Of a stretch of DNA of 64,000 bases, positions 1-7,988 are shown in pieces. The stretch is from Devosia sp. RR2S18. Lineage in GTDB: Bacteria > Pseudomonadota > Alphaproteobacteria > Rhizobiales > Devosiaceae. The stretch is taken from the NCBI RefSeq assembly GCF_030177755.1, contig NZ_CP126539.1, forward strand, positions 1,698,001 to 1,762,000, written 5' to 3'. The position numbers and the translations under genes were made by a program. Numbering within the stretch: the first letter of the stretch is position 1; each line of letters starts with the position of its first letter. The notes under the pieces are model-generated. The model saw only the letters and a list, made by a program, of their open reading frames with translations, did not search any database and had not been told where the DNA came from.

Positions 1-1
1 C

Positions 2-463
2 GAGCGGCTCGACGCCACCTATGTGGCCGAAGACGGCAGCCGCAAATGTGCGGTGATGCTGCATCGGGCGATCCTGGGGTCGCTGGAGCGCTTCATCGGC
101 ATGATGATCGAGAACTATGCCGGCAAGATGCCGATGTGGCTCGCGCCCACCCAGGTGGTGGTGGCGACCATCGTCTCGGAGGCGGACGAGTATGCCCAAA
201 GACTGGTGCGCCAGTTGCGCGACGCCGGTATTCGGGCCGAGCTTGATACCCGCAACGAGAAGATCAACTACAAGGTGCGCGAGCACTCGGTGGGCAAGGT
301 GCCGCTGATGTTCGTGGTCGGCCGCCGCGAGGCTGAGGAGGGGACCGTGTCGGTACGCCGGCTCGGCACCGAGGGGCAGAAAGTGGAGCCATTTATGGAC
401 GCCATGGTGGCGCTCATGGCCGAAGCTACTGCACCCGACCTCAAGGCGAAGGCTGCTGCCTGA
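2..463 (+). CDS. thrS: Threonine--tRNA ligase, C-terminal part (5' end outside window)
   Basis: This is the last ~153 residues of a class II threonyl-tRNA synthetase, which charges tRNA-Thr in the cytoplasm. The reading frame is open from base 2 and has no start in the window. The class II motif 3 region is visible near the start ([21 protein letters not shown]), followed by the anticodon-binding domain beginning [13 protein letters not shown] and ending with the [21 protein letters not shown] strand. The stop codon overlaps the start of the next gene by one base (TGATG), so the two are probably co-transcribed and translationally coupled. Confidence 0.93.
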   Translation, partial: ERLDATYVAEDGSRKCAVMLHRAILGSLERFIGMMIENYAGKMPMWLAPTQVVVATIVSEADEYAQRLVRQLRDAGIRAELDTRNEKINYKVREHSVGKVPLMFVVGRREAEEGTVSVRRLGTEGQKVEPFMDAMVALMAEATAPDLKAKAAA

Positions 464-693
464 TGCCGCAACGGCCATCCAATCGTGAGATGAAGGCCCT
501 CTACCATCTGGGCGAGGACAATGTCCTTGGCCCGGATGACTTTAAGGACGTCGGCGAGAAGGTCTTTGCCGGCATGCTGAAGAAGCAGTGGATCGAAGCG
601 GTGGAGGGCCAAGAGAGCAAGTACCGGACCACCGAGAAGGGCCGCGTCATCCACGACGAGGAAGTTTACTTCACCGGCCGCTGGAAGCGTTAG
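463..693 (+). CDS. Small uncharacterised protein, winged-helix-like
   Basis: A 76-residue protein whose ATG overlaps the thrS stop codon. I do not recognise a named family. The pattern of a short helical N-terminus (MKALYHLGEDNVLGPDDF), a second helix (FAGMLKKQWIEAV) and a possible wing ending YRTTEKGRVIHDEE resembles small winged-helix proteins, in which a TEKGR-type turn is common; this is inference from sequence style only. It has no signal peptide or membrane segment. Its stop codon lies inside the left arm of the large palindrome that follows. Confidence 0.7.
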   Translation: MPQRPSNREMKALYHLGEDNVLGPDDFKDVGEKVFAGMLKKQWIEAVEGQESKYRTTEKGRVIHDEEVYFTGRWKR

Positions 694-834
694 AGGCCAT
701 CTGGGAGCCGTTGCGCCGGCCGCCTGACACGCTTTTCTGCGCTTCCGGTGCTCACGTACAACAAGTACGCTCCGCTCCGGTTCTCAAACAGCGCGCCAGT
801 CGCCTCGGCGCAGCGGCTCCCAGATGGCCTCTAA
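690..834. repeat. 145-bp imperfect palindrome after the thrS operon
   Basis: Bases 690-718 pair with 806-834 as a 29-bp stem with one G-T wobble. The symmetry axis (base 762) is shared by an inner CGTAC-AACAA-GTACG hairpin at 755-769. The bases between the two stems are only partly complementary. The outer arm starts at the stop codon of the preceding gene and the element ends 23 bp before the Shine-Dalgarno sequence of arfB. There is no T-tract, so it is not a classical intrinsic terminator. The size and symmetry suggest a dispersed palindromic element, but whether other copies exist cannot be seen here. Confidence 0.75.
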
Positions 835-864
835 GTGGCTTGTACGTAGAAGTGACAGGATCCC

Positions 865-1296
865 ATGGCCGAGCCGATCAAGATCACGCGCTCTGTTTCG
901 ATCGATCCGGGCGAGATCGAGGAGAACTTTGTGCGCGCGTCGGGGCCGGGCGGGCAGAACGTCAACAAGGTCTCGAGTGCCGTGCAGTTGCGCTTCGACC
1001 TGGCCAATTCCCCGAGCATTCCCGAGCCGATGAAGCGACGGGTGGCGAGCCTTGCAGGCAAGCGGCTGACCAAGGATGGCGTGCTGGTTATCACGGCTAA
1101 CACCCATCGCGACCAGCCCATGAACCGGGCAGACGCGCTGGAGCGACTCGTCGGACTGCTGGTTGCGGGTGCGTATGTGCCCAAGGCGCGGATTGCGACG
1201 CGACCGACGCTTGCCTCCAAGCAGCGGCGCTTACAGGGAAAATCCATTCGCTCGGGCGTCAAGCAGTTGCGCAAGATCAAGCCGGACATCGATTAG
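865..1296 (+). CDS. arfB: Alternative ribosome-rescue factor ArfB (peptidyl-tRNA hydrolase)
   Basis: A 143-residue member of the ArfB/YaeJ family, codon-independent release factors that hydrolyse peptidyl-tRNA on ribosomes stalled without a stop codon. The catalytic GGQ motif sits in RASGPGGQNVNKVSS (about residues 25-39). The C-terminal tail is strongly basic (SKQRRLQGKSIRSGVKQLRKIK), as expected for the segment that enters the empty mRNA channel. The length matches the family (~140 aa). The ATG is preceded by AGGA five bases upstream. It lacks the codon-recognition domain of RF1/RF2. Confidence 0.93.
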   Translation: MAEPIKITRSVSIDPGEIEENFVRASGPGGQNVNKVSSAVQLRFDLANSPSIPEPMKRRVASLAGKRLTKDGVLVITANTHRDQPMNRADALERLVGLLVAGAYVPKARIATRPTLASKQRRLQGKSIRSGVKQLRKIKPDID

Positions 1297-1323
1297 AATT
1301 CCACCAGCGATCAGAGGGACCAA

Positions 1324-2727
1324 GTGATCGGCAGTAGTCTCAAATTCGGAACCAGTGGGCTCAGAGGTTTGGCGAGCGAGCTGGAGGGGCAGGCTGCCCG
1401 CCAGTACACCGCCGCCTTCCTGCGGCACATGGCAGAGAGCGGGCAAAAGGCGCAGGGAAAAATCTTTCTGGGCCGCGATTTCCGCTACTCCAGTCCCACC
1501 ATTGCCGAGGATTGCGCCGCGGCGATTACTGCGGCGAGGCTGGAGCCGGTAGATTGCGGCGCCATGCCGACTCCCGCACTGGCGCTGCATGCGATGGCGG
1601 CAGGGTGCGGCGCCATCATGATCACCGGCAGCCATATTCCGGTGGACCGCAACGGGCTCAAATTCTATGTGCCCGGCGGGGAGATCAGCAAGGCTGACGA
1701 GGCTGGCATCGTGGCGGCGCTGAGCAATGAGGCGGTGCCGGACAGTCCGAAGCCCATGAGCGACGAATTCGAGGTTGCACAGCAACGCTATCTGGAGCGG
1801 TTCACCGGTTTGTTGTCGGAAGGCGCGCTCAAAGGGCTGCGCATCGGGGTGTTCGAGCATTCGACAGTGGCACGCGATCTGCTCAAGACAGTTCTGGCAG
1901 ACGCTGGTGCCGAGGTTGTCGGCCTGGGCCGGCAGGACGACTTTGTCGCCGTCGATACCGAGGCTTTCGGAGACGCGGTGTTCTCGCCATTGCGCGGCTG
2001 GCTCGAACACGAGAAGCTCGATGCAATCGTCTCTGCTGATGGCGACGGGGATCGGCCGCTGCTGATGGATGGCAAGGGACAGTTCGTGCGCGGTGACGTG
2101 CTGGGTTTGTTAGCGGCGCAGTTCCTAAACGCCAAGACGGTCGTCACTCCGGTGACGTCCAACTCGGCAATCGAGCGAACGGGCTTCTTCCCGCAGGTGC
2201 TGCGCACCAAAGTCGGCTCTCCCTATGTGGTGGCGGCTATGGAGAATGAGAGTGATGCTGTCGTCGGCTTCGAGGCGAATGGCGGCACATTCGTGGGCAG
2301 GGGCGTGACGATCAACGGACGCCCGCTTGAGCCGCTCGCCACCCGCGACGCCATCCTGCCGCTGCTTTGCGCATTGGGTTTGGCGGCGAAGGAAGGCAAA
2401 AGCATCGACGAGATTGTCGCGGCGCTACCCTTGCAGCATGCCTTGGCCGATCGGTTGCAGAACGTGCCCGGTGAGAAGAGTGGAGCCTTTCTCACGCGCC
2501 TCGAGAGCGACAACGGGTTCGCACAAGAGTTCTTTGGTGAGCACGGGATCAGCGGGCTCTCGGCCATCGACGGGCTGCAGTTCCGCACCGGTTCTGGCGA
2601 CATGGTGCATTTCCGCGCTTCGGGGAACGCGCCGGAGCTGCGCTGCTATGTCGAGGGCGGCACGCCAGAGAAAGCCCAGGCGCTGCTGGATTGGGCCATG
2701 GGCGCAGCGCGGCACGAGGTAGCCTAG
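1324..2727 (+). CDS. Phosphomannomutase/phosphoglucomutase family protein
   Basis: A 467-residue alpha-D-phosphohexomutase, which interconverts hexose-6-phosphate and hexose-1-phosphate for nucleotide-sugar synthesis. The N-terminal GTSGLRG motif is present. The phosphoserine loop is MITGSHIPVDRNGLKFY (the Ser accepts the phosphate; here IP follows SH where NP is usual). The Mg2+ loop is DGDGDRP, the sugar-recognition loop GFEANGG, and the C-terminal phosphate loop RTGSGDMVHFRASGNAPELR. The start is GTG with AGAGGGA upstream. It is likely a phosphomannomutase, but substrate cannot be assigned from sequence; GlmM is less likely. Confidence 0.88.
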   Translation: MIGSSLKFGTSGLRGLASELEGQAARQYTAAFLRHMAESGQKAQGKIFLGRDFRYSSPTIAEDCAAAITAARLEPVDCGAMPTPALALHAMAAGCGAIMITGSHIPVDRNGLKFYVPGGEISKADEAGIVAALSNEAVPDSPKPMSDEFEVAQQRYLERFTGLLSEGALKGLRIGVFEHSTVARDLLKTVLADAGAEVVGLGRQDDFVAVDTEAFGDAVFSPLRGWLEHEKLDAIVSADGDGDRPLLMDGKGQFVRGDVLGLLAAQFLNAKTVVTPVTSNSAIERTGFFPQVLRTKVGSPYVVAAMENESDAVVGFEANGGTFVGRGVTINGRPLEPLATRDAILPLLCALGLAAKEGKSIDEIVAALPLQHALADRLQNVPGEKSGAFLTRLESDNGFAQEFFGEHGISGLSAIDGLQFRTGSGDMVHFRASGNAPELRCYVEGGTPEKAQALLDWAMGAARHEVA

Positions 2728-2763
2728 GCTCGGCATGTGAGCCCAGGGCTTCAACTTACGAAA

Positions 2764-2786
2764 AAGGGCCGCACGTAGCGGCCCTT
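2764..2786 (-). terminator. Intrinsic terminator shared by converging genes
   Basis: A 9-bp stem AAGGGCCGC / GCGGCCCTT with a 5-base loop, flanked on the 5' side by AAAAA, so the minus-strand transcript ends in a U-run. It lies 5 bp past the end of the minus-strand gene at 2792 and also follows the mutase gene, and probably serves both, more strongly the minus strand. Confidence 0.85.
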
Positions 2787-2791
2787 CTGCG

Positions 2792-4585
2792 TTATTCGGC
2801 TGTGGCCTGGATGTTGACCTTGCCGATGAGGACGCTGGGGTCTTCCTCGGCTGCCACGAAGTCGGCGAGCCCCAGCCCCGGGTTTTTCTTCGCCGTCATG
2901 TTGATGGTCAGGTTCGTGGCGTCGCCGCTGACGAAGTCGCTGATGGCGCTGCCGACGTTCTGTGCTTCGGCTGCCCCAGCCAGAAGGCCGATAACGGTGC
3001 CCTGGGCAAGCCCGGCAAAGACCGGGCGCAGGGTCGCTGCGTCGGCGCCCTGTTCGGCCGCGACCTGCTCCATGATGATGTCGGAGAGACCAAAGTCGGT
3101 GACATCGAGATTGAGCTCATTGATCGCCACCTGCATGCTGGCGGCGAGAGCCTCGTTCTCGTCCACGGCGAAGAGGGCTTCGGTGGCGTTGGCGATCACA
3201 CCTGAAAGGACAACACTGGCGAGGTCAGCGGCGCTGACCGAAACCTCGTCGATAGCGATGGTCTGTTCATCCTCGTTCCAGGAGGCCGCCAGCCGGAAGC
3301 CGGTATCGACTGAGGTAATCCCTAACGCCAACAGCTGTTGTACCGGCTCATCCTCGCTGTTTTGTGGCAGGTCGAAGACGAGGTTCTCAACCGTCGTCGA
3401 GACGTCGGTCGGGATGCCATTGAAATATTCGCCAAGGCTCAGGTCAAAGGCGCCGAGGCTCGCAACGATCCGAGCTCCCTCGACGTCGGGATCGGGAACA
3501 TCGACTGCGACATCGCTGAAGGAAAAGCCTTCAAACGCTGGAATAAGGGCGCGTGCGTTTTCGGTGAACCACGCCTCGTCGACCATGTCGGGGATAGAAG
3601 CCAATGCGGCGAGCGGGGCCGACAGATCCATCTCCTTAAAGGTGAAGTTCCCCAGTGAGATGTAGCCATCATCTTCAACGGCGATCTCAATGCCGTCAAC
3701 CGAGATAGCAGGGTAGGTGCCGGGCTGCATCTCGCCTATGGACATGCTGCCGATCGCGACATTTATCGGGCGATCCTCTTCGTCCACTCCGTCACAGCTG
3801 AAGCCGTCAAATTGGTACGCGTCCGATTCAAAGGCGGTGAAAAGTTCGGCGTACATGCGCAGGAACTGCCCCATCAGCTCGGGCGGTACCTCTTCGCCGG
3901 CTTCTTCCATGGTCTCCGCCAGGGCGACCAGTTCGAGCATGTTGAACGAGAGGGGCCGCGCGCGGAATTCCCCAGCTGAAACCGCGCCGATCTCGCAGGT
4001 GACGTCTTCGGCTGCGAAGGTTGCCCCATCAAATGACAGTTCGGAATAGATGGTCTGCATCTCAGAACTGCCGCTTTCAACGGCGCCATAGAAGGCCAGA
4101 AGCGCCGCGATATTGAAGTCGCTGCCGGTCAGGCTACCCATTCCGAAGCTGCCCATATCGCCTGAATCGGCACTCGCACCTGCCACGGCGACCGAGCCGG
4201 CAACGCCGTCCACCACATCGGTCAGCACGATGTCGGTGTAGGTGGTCGTGAAGCTGACGGGCTCGTCGTCAACAACCGTGTCGACGGTGACGGTAATCTC
4301 AGGAATGGTGATGCTGGTGGCATCGAGCGCTGCCAGATCGACCGCGTTGCTCAGGATCTCGCCGCTGAAGATTTCCCGCAGGGTGCCTTCATCAAGGCTG
4401 GAGTCAACGGTCTCAATCGTAGGGATGTCGACGCTGATCTCGTTGGCGCTTGGCGCTGTGGTTTCAGTGGTGGTCTTGTTTTTGACCTTCTGAGCAAAGG
4501 CCGTGCCCGCAGGCAGCGCAACACTCAGAAGGACAGCCGCAGCGAGTGCGGCGAGTCCCGGCCGAGACTGAATACGCGTCAGCAT
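2792..4585 (-). CDS. Uncharacterised secreted acidic protein
   Basis: A 597-residue protein with a clear Sec signal peptide (LAALAAAVLLSVALPAGTAFA, cleavage near residue 31). The mature part is strongly acidic and rich in D, E, S, T and V, with recurring amphipathic beta-strand patterns such as ISVDIPTIETVD and FSFSDVAVDVPDPDVEG. I see no membrane anchor or catalytic motif. The repeated alternation suggests a large beta-rich periplasmic or secreted protein, perhaps AsmA- or DUF945-like, but I cannot assign a family. It lies 90 bp downstream of another secreted-protein gene on the same strand, so the pair may form one unit. Confidence 0.8.
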   Translation of the reverse strand: MLTRIQSRPGLAALAAAVLLSVALPAGTAFAQKVKNKTTTETTAPSANEISVDIPTIETVDSSLDEGTLREIFSGEILSNAVDLAALDATSITIPEITVTVDTVVDDEPVSFTTTYTDIVLTDVVDGVAGSVAVAGASADSGDMGSFGMGSLTGSDFNIAALLAFYGAVESGSSEMQTIYSELSFDGATFAAEDVTCEIGAVSAGEFRARPLSFNMLELVALAETMEEAGEEVPPELMGQFLRMYAELFTAFESDAYQFDGFSCDGVDEEDRPINVAIGSMSIGEMQPGTYPAISVDGIEIAVEDDGYISLGNFTFKEMDLSAPLAALASIPDMVDEAWFTENARALIPAFEGFSFSDVAVDVPDPDVEGARIVASLGAFDLSLGEYFNGIPTDVSTTVENLVFDLPQNSEDEPVQQLLALGITSVDTGFRLAASWNEDEQTIAIDEVSVSAADLASVVLSGVIANATEALFAVDENEALAASMQVAINELNLDVTDFGLSDIIMEQVAAEQGADAATLRPVFAGLAQGTVIGLLAGAAEAQNVGSAISDFVSGDATNLTINMTAKKNPGLGLADFVAAEEDPSVLIGKVNIQATAE

Positions 4586-4675
4586 CGTCTATTCTCCCGT
4601 TTGGACGAGGCGGCAATCTGCTGCATCGGCACTCGCGCTTCAATAGACAAAGCGCAAGGAGACTTGTGCCCGATA

Positions 4676-5653
4676 CTAATAGACGGCGGTAAGCACTTCG
4701 ATTTCGCGGGGGGAGCCGGGCTGCACCTGGAATTCGCGGTTGAATACCTGCTCTCCGCGTTTGGCGAGCACCACGTAGTCACCCTCGGCGAGCACGGTAG
4801 CCGGAAACGCGCCGAGTTCGGAGAATATTGTCTCTCCAGCCGCATTCTGCACAGTCCAGTCCACGTCGGCAATTGCCTCCCCACCTTCTTCCGAAACCAG
4901 TTTGAAGGACACTTGGCTGGCGTGATGAAAGAGAGTGGCGTCGGTCAATTGCCCCGGCTCGACGCGCAGGTCAGCGCGGACAACGGCATTGATCGTGCCG
5001 AAACGCGAGACGATGTGGTAGGTGCCGGCCGTTAACGTGACAATCTCATTGGCCGAGAGACCTTCGGCAATAAGGGTGCGAGTGGCTTCATCGCCGCCGG
5101 TATAGACGTCAAAAGTGAGCAGCGGCGGCGGAATGGGTATGTCGCCGGTGACCGCCGAGTTAAGGCGCAGGGCGCCCGCCTGAAGCACGAAGCTCCTGTT
5201 GTTCTGACCGGGAACGATGGTGACGGTCTCGCTGATCTGGGCGCGCCCATAGGCGGCGTGTACGACGTATTCGCCGGGCGGGAGCTCGAGACTGGCAACA
5301 GCGTCGTCGGACTTCGCAACAAGGGCCAGTTCACCGCTTGCGTCAGGCTCTGTTTCGAAGATGCGCCAGACGACGCCATCGGGAATGGCTTCGCCGCCTT
5401 CGGTGATCGTGGCGGAAAAAGAGACCGGCTGAGGTGCTGAGACCGCCGCAGAAATGGCGGCGGTGGCAGGTGTATCGCTGGAGCCCGCTGGAGCCGCCGT
5501 GCCGCCGTCCGAGAGTGTCGCTGGGTCGGGGCGGGGTCGGGGGAGGGGTGGCATCGCCTGGGCATCCTGCGCCAGCACTGGTGCAATAGAAGCAAAGGCG
5601 GCGGAAAGCGAGGCCAGGGCAAGCAACAGCACAAAAACGGGTCGCAAGCGCAT
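4676..5653 (-). CDS. Uncharacterised secreted protein with three beta-sandwich-like repeats
   Basis: The frame is open to 5782, but ATG 5653 is chosen because it is preceded by AGGAGA and begins a classical signal peptide (MRLRPVFVLLLALASLSAAF, cleavage after VLA). After a Pro/Ala-rich linker, three related segments of roughly 75-85 residues follow. Each has a pattern of EGGEAI...W, then LPPGEYVV.A.YG or AEGDYVVLAKRG, then V.PG (mature residues ~80-155, 165-235 and 236-325). The pattern resembles carboxypeptidase-regulatory-like or other Ig-like folds. No enzymatic residues are evident. It is probably co-transcribed with the downstream acidic secreted protein. Confidence 0.8.
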   Translation of the reverse strand: MRLRPVFVLLLALASLSAAFASIAPVLAQDAQAMPPLPRPRPDPATLSDGGTAAPAGSSDTPATAAISAAVSAPQPVSFSATITEGGEAIPDGVVWRIFETEPDASGELALVAKSDDAVASLELPPGEYVVHAAYGRAQISETVTIVPGQNNRSFVLQAGALRLNSAVTGDIPIPPPLLTFDVYTGGDEATRTLIAEGLSANEIVTLTAGTYHIVSRFGTINAVVRADLRVEPGQLTDATLFHHASQVSFKLVSEEGGEAIADVDWTVQNAAGETIFSELGAFPATVLAEGDYVVLAKRGEQVFNREFQVQPGSPREIEVLTAVY

Positions 5654-5846
5654 CGGGTCTCCTGGCGTCTCCGCTGAATCGGAACATGGCCTAAGCGGCC
5701 AATGGGGAAAAGCTGTGTCATACCGCAGGCAGGATGAAAACAGCTGCGTTCTCCACATGCCTAAATTTGCCGTGCTCGGCAAGCAGAGCTGGCCCTGGGC
5801 GGGAGGAATGCGCTAACCCTCTCCGCGAAAAAAGGAGCCGAACTTC

Positions 5847-6428
5847 ATGCCTGCGAACATTGCCCTGCGTGACTATCTGCTGACCCGGCGTTCTGTCGGC
5901 ATTGCCTTTCTGCAGGAGCCGGGGCCCAGCGACGCCGAACTGGAGCAGATCCTGACCATCGGCACGCGGGTGCCCGATCACGGCAAGCTTGCGCCCTGGC
6001 GCCTGGTGCTGATCCGGAGCGAGAACCGCGCGGCGGCGGGCAAGAAGCTAGCGGAGATCGCACATCGCAGGAATCCAGAGATGGATGAGGCATCGCTCGC
6101 GGTCGAGGAGAACAGGTTCCTCCCGGCGCCGCTGACCATCATGGTGGTTTCCGCGCCCAAGGAGCACCCGACCATACCGCCGCTGGAGCAGTTGCTCTCG
6201 GCGGGGAATGTCGCCTTCAATCTCGTGCATGCCGCCTACGCCCTCGGCTTTGCCGCATCCTGGGTCACGCGCTGGTATGCCTTCGACGAGGAGGCTGCGA
6301 CAATGCTGGGTGCCGGGCCGGGGGAGCAGGTGGTAGGCTTTATTCATATGGGCACGCCGACAGCCAGCATCGAGGATCGGCCACGGCCGGATCTCAGCAC
6401 GGTGGTCAACGAGTGGATGACCCGCTAG
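5847..6428 (+). CDS. Nitroreductase family protein (YdjA-like)
   Basis: A 193-residue flavin-dependent nitroreductase, expected to bind FMN as a dimer and reduce nitro- or quinone-type substrates with NAD(P)H. The N-terminal RDYLLTRRSVGIAFL contains the phosphate-contacting RRS. It continues with RVPDHGKLAPWRLVLI, and the central helix GNVAFNLVHAAYALGFAASWVT is typical of the compact YdjA/TdsD branch. The C-terminus is VVGFIHMGTP. AAGGAG lies a good distance upstream of the ATG. The natural substrate is not predictable. Confidence 0.88.
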   Translation: MPANIALRDYLLTRRSVGIAFLQEPGPSDAELEQILTIGTRVPDHGKLAPWRLVLIRSENRAAAGKKLAEIAHRRNPEMDEASLAVEENRFLPAPLTIMVVSAPKEHPTIPPLEQLLSAGNVAFNLVHAAYALGFAASWVTRWYAFDEEAATMLGAGPGEQVVGFIHMGTPTASIEDRPRPDLSTVVNEWMTR

Positions 6429-6484
6429 TTCTGCAACATTCTGCCTTCGCCCCGCGTTCCCCTGGCGGGTAGGAGGAGGCAGCA

Positions 6485-6733
6485 ATGACTGCACAACATT
6501 ATATCGTGGCCCGGCATGAAGGACAGTGGAAGGTGAGCTTTCACGGGACCGATCAGGGGCCATTTCCGAGCAAGGACGAGGCTGTCGAAGTTGCAATCAC
6601 CGACGCGCAGACACTGCACGAACGTGGGCTCGACGTGGAGGTTCTGGTTCAGGACATCGACTCAAGTTTCCGTACCGCCTGGTCTTCCAAGCCGGGCGGC
6701 GGTGAAGCAGAGGACCTGGGCAGCACGGCCTGA
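6485..6733 (+). CDS. DUF2188-like small protein
   Basis: An 82-residue protein with the DUF2188 pattern: HYIVARHEGQWKVSFHG, where a short beta hairpin with W-K-V is followed by FPSKDEAVEVAITDAQ. It has a very strong ribosome-binding site (TAGGAGGAGG). The domain is common in stress-related and hypothetical bacterial proteins and has no established biochemical function. The C-terminal 20 residues are low-complexity. Confidence 0.7.
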   Translation: MTAQHYIVARHEGQWKVSFHGTDQGPFPSKDEAVEVAITDAQTLHERGLDVEVLVQDIDSSFRTAWSSKPGGGEAEDLGSTA

Positions 6734-6738
6734 CATGG

Positions 6739-6754
6739 TTAACGAGGGGTTAAC
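6739..6754 (+). promoter_or_regulatory. CtrA-type box upstream of the SLT muramidase gene
   Basis: TTAACGAGGGGTTAAC matches the full CtrA consensus TTAA-N7-TTAA(C) without mismatch. It begins 6 bp after the preceding stop codon and 48 bp before the start of the SLT-domain gene at 6802. CtrA is the alphaproteobacterial cell-cycle regulator that controls motility and envelope genes, which suits a muramidase target. Binding is inferred. Confidence 0.65.
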
Positions 6755-6801
6755 CCTGCCGGGGTGAAAATCGGCAGAACGATTCTGCGGATAGAATACC
6801 T

Positions 6802-7611
6802 ATGGGCGTACAGCCGATCTCCGTCCCACAGAGCCTGGCTCATGTGCTGACCTCTGCGGGCGATCGCAGCGGCGTGGATTTCGACTATCTGCTGCAGACT
6901 GCCATCCGCGAGAGCAGCCTCAATCCGCAAGCCAAGGCACAAACCTCGTCGGCGACGGGACTCTTCCAGTTTCTTGAAAGCACCTGGCTGCAGGTCATCA
7001 AGCAGGAAGGACCGCGGCTGGGCTATGGCGAAATTGCCCAGCATGTGGAGCGGACCGGGGGCGGCGACTACGTGGTGCGCGATCCGCAGTTGCGGGCGCA
7101 GATCCTCGATATGCGGAAAGATCCGCAAATGGCAGCCGATCTAGCCGCAGCCTTCACAAAGTCGAACGGGGACTACCTCCAGCAGCGGTTCGGTCGCATG
7201 CCAAGTGCCGGAGAACTCTACATCGCGCATTTCCTGGGGGCGCAGGGCGCGGAGCGTATGTTTCAGGCGGGCCTGCAGAACCCTGACCAGATTGCGGCCG
7301 AACTCTTTCCCCGGCAAGCCGATGCCAACCGCTCGATCTTCTATAATGGAGGGCAGCCGCGGACCATCCGCGAAGTCTATCGTGTGCTCGTTGCCAAGCA
7401 TGAGGGGGGCGGTGTTGACGCAAGTTTTGCGGCCCAGCAGATGACGGGCGAGAGTGTTGCGCCAGAACTGCCAGTGGTGCCGTCGCGCTTTTCCCAGGAG
7501 AACATGTCGTTCACGGGCCTGTTCAAGACCGAGGCGGAACTGCCGGAGGAGGGTGCCAACACCGAGGGTGGCGAAGGGAGTGCCTTCTTCACGCAGCTCT
7601 ATGTGCGTTAA
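6802..7611 (+). CDS. Transglycosylase SLT domain protein
   Basis: A 269-residue protein with a lysozyme-like SLT domain: the catalytic Glu is in IRESSLNPQAKAQ (about residue 37), followed by TSSATGLFQFLESTWL. A second conserved patch is AGELYIAHFLGAQGAERMF. Such proteins cleave peptidoglycan, and this form without an obvious signal peptide resembles muramidases that assist flagellum or secretion-machine assembly, which fits the CtrA box in front of it. The C-terminal ~70 residues are unstructured-looking. The Shine-Dalgarno sequence is poor. Confidence 0.85.
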   Translation: MGVQPISVPQSLAHVLTSAGDRSGVDFDYLLQTAIRESSLNPQAKAQTSSATGLFQFLESTWLQVIKQEGPRLGYGEIAQHVERTGGGDYVVRDPQLRAQILDMRKDPQMAADLAAAFTKSNGDYLQQRFGRMPSAGELYIAHFLGAQGAERMFQAGLQNPDQIAAELFPRQADANRSIFYNGGQPRTIREVYRVLVAKHEGGGVDASFAAQQMTGESVAPELPVVPSRFSQENMSFTGLFKTEAELPEEGANTEGGEGSAFFTQLYVR

Positions 7612-7749
7612 GGTTTTGGTTGCCATGGCATATAACGGGCGGCGGAAAGCTGGCAGATCGATACAATTGTAGCAAACCGGGCAAGGGTCTGTTGAGGGAG
7701 GCGGCGCTTAGTGAGGGCAGCGAAACCGAATTCGCCCAAGGAGCACGAG

Positions 7750-7905
7750 ATGCACGACGGCATCGTCCCAGCAGAGAGCGCAACCAGCACGACCATTCCG
7801 CGCGGCTGGATCATCCTGGGTGCGGCTGTGACGAGCTGGGCGCTGGTGCTGAGCGTCGGCGCTGGCGCAACGCAGCTGTTTGGGTATGTGGCAAGCGCCA
7901 TCTAG
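7750..7905 (+). CDS. Small single-span membrane protein
   Basis: A 51-residue protein. ATG 7750 is preferred over the upstream GTG at 7711 because AAGGAG lies 7 bases before it. It has about 18 polar residues, then a hydrophobic helix (GWIILGAAVTSWALVLSVGAG) and a short tail. No family is recognised. It lies between the SLT gene and the DUF2336 gene on the same strand. Confidence 0.55.
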   Translation: MHDGIVPAESATSTTIPRGWIILGAAVTSWALVLSVGAGATQLFGYVASAI

Positions 7906-7988
7906 CAGCCAATGGGTTACCAGACATGGTGAACCGTTCCTTAAGCCTTGCTGCATAGAGTGTTCTCTGCCGATGTGCGGAGAGCGGA

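Noticed and set aside
588..1100. A 170-codon frame running through the palindrome into arfB
   Set aside because: It crosses the palindrome and overlaps the clear ArfB frame out of phase; its translation is low-complexity.
2691..3665. A 324-codon plus-strand frame opposite the secreted acidic protein
   Set aside because: Ser/Ala-rich antisense translation; the minus-strand frame has a signal peptide, good start and terminator.
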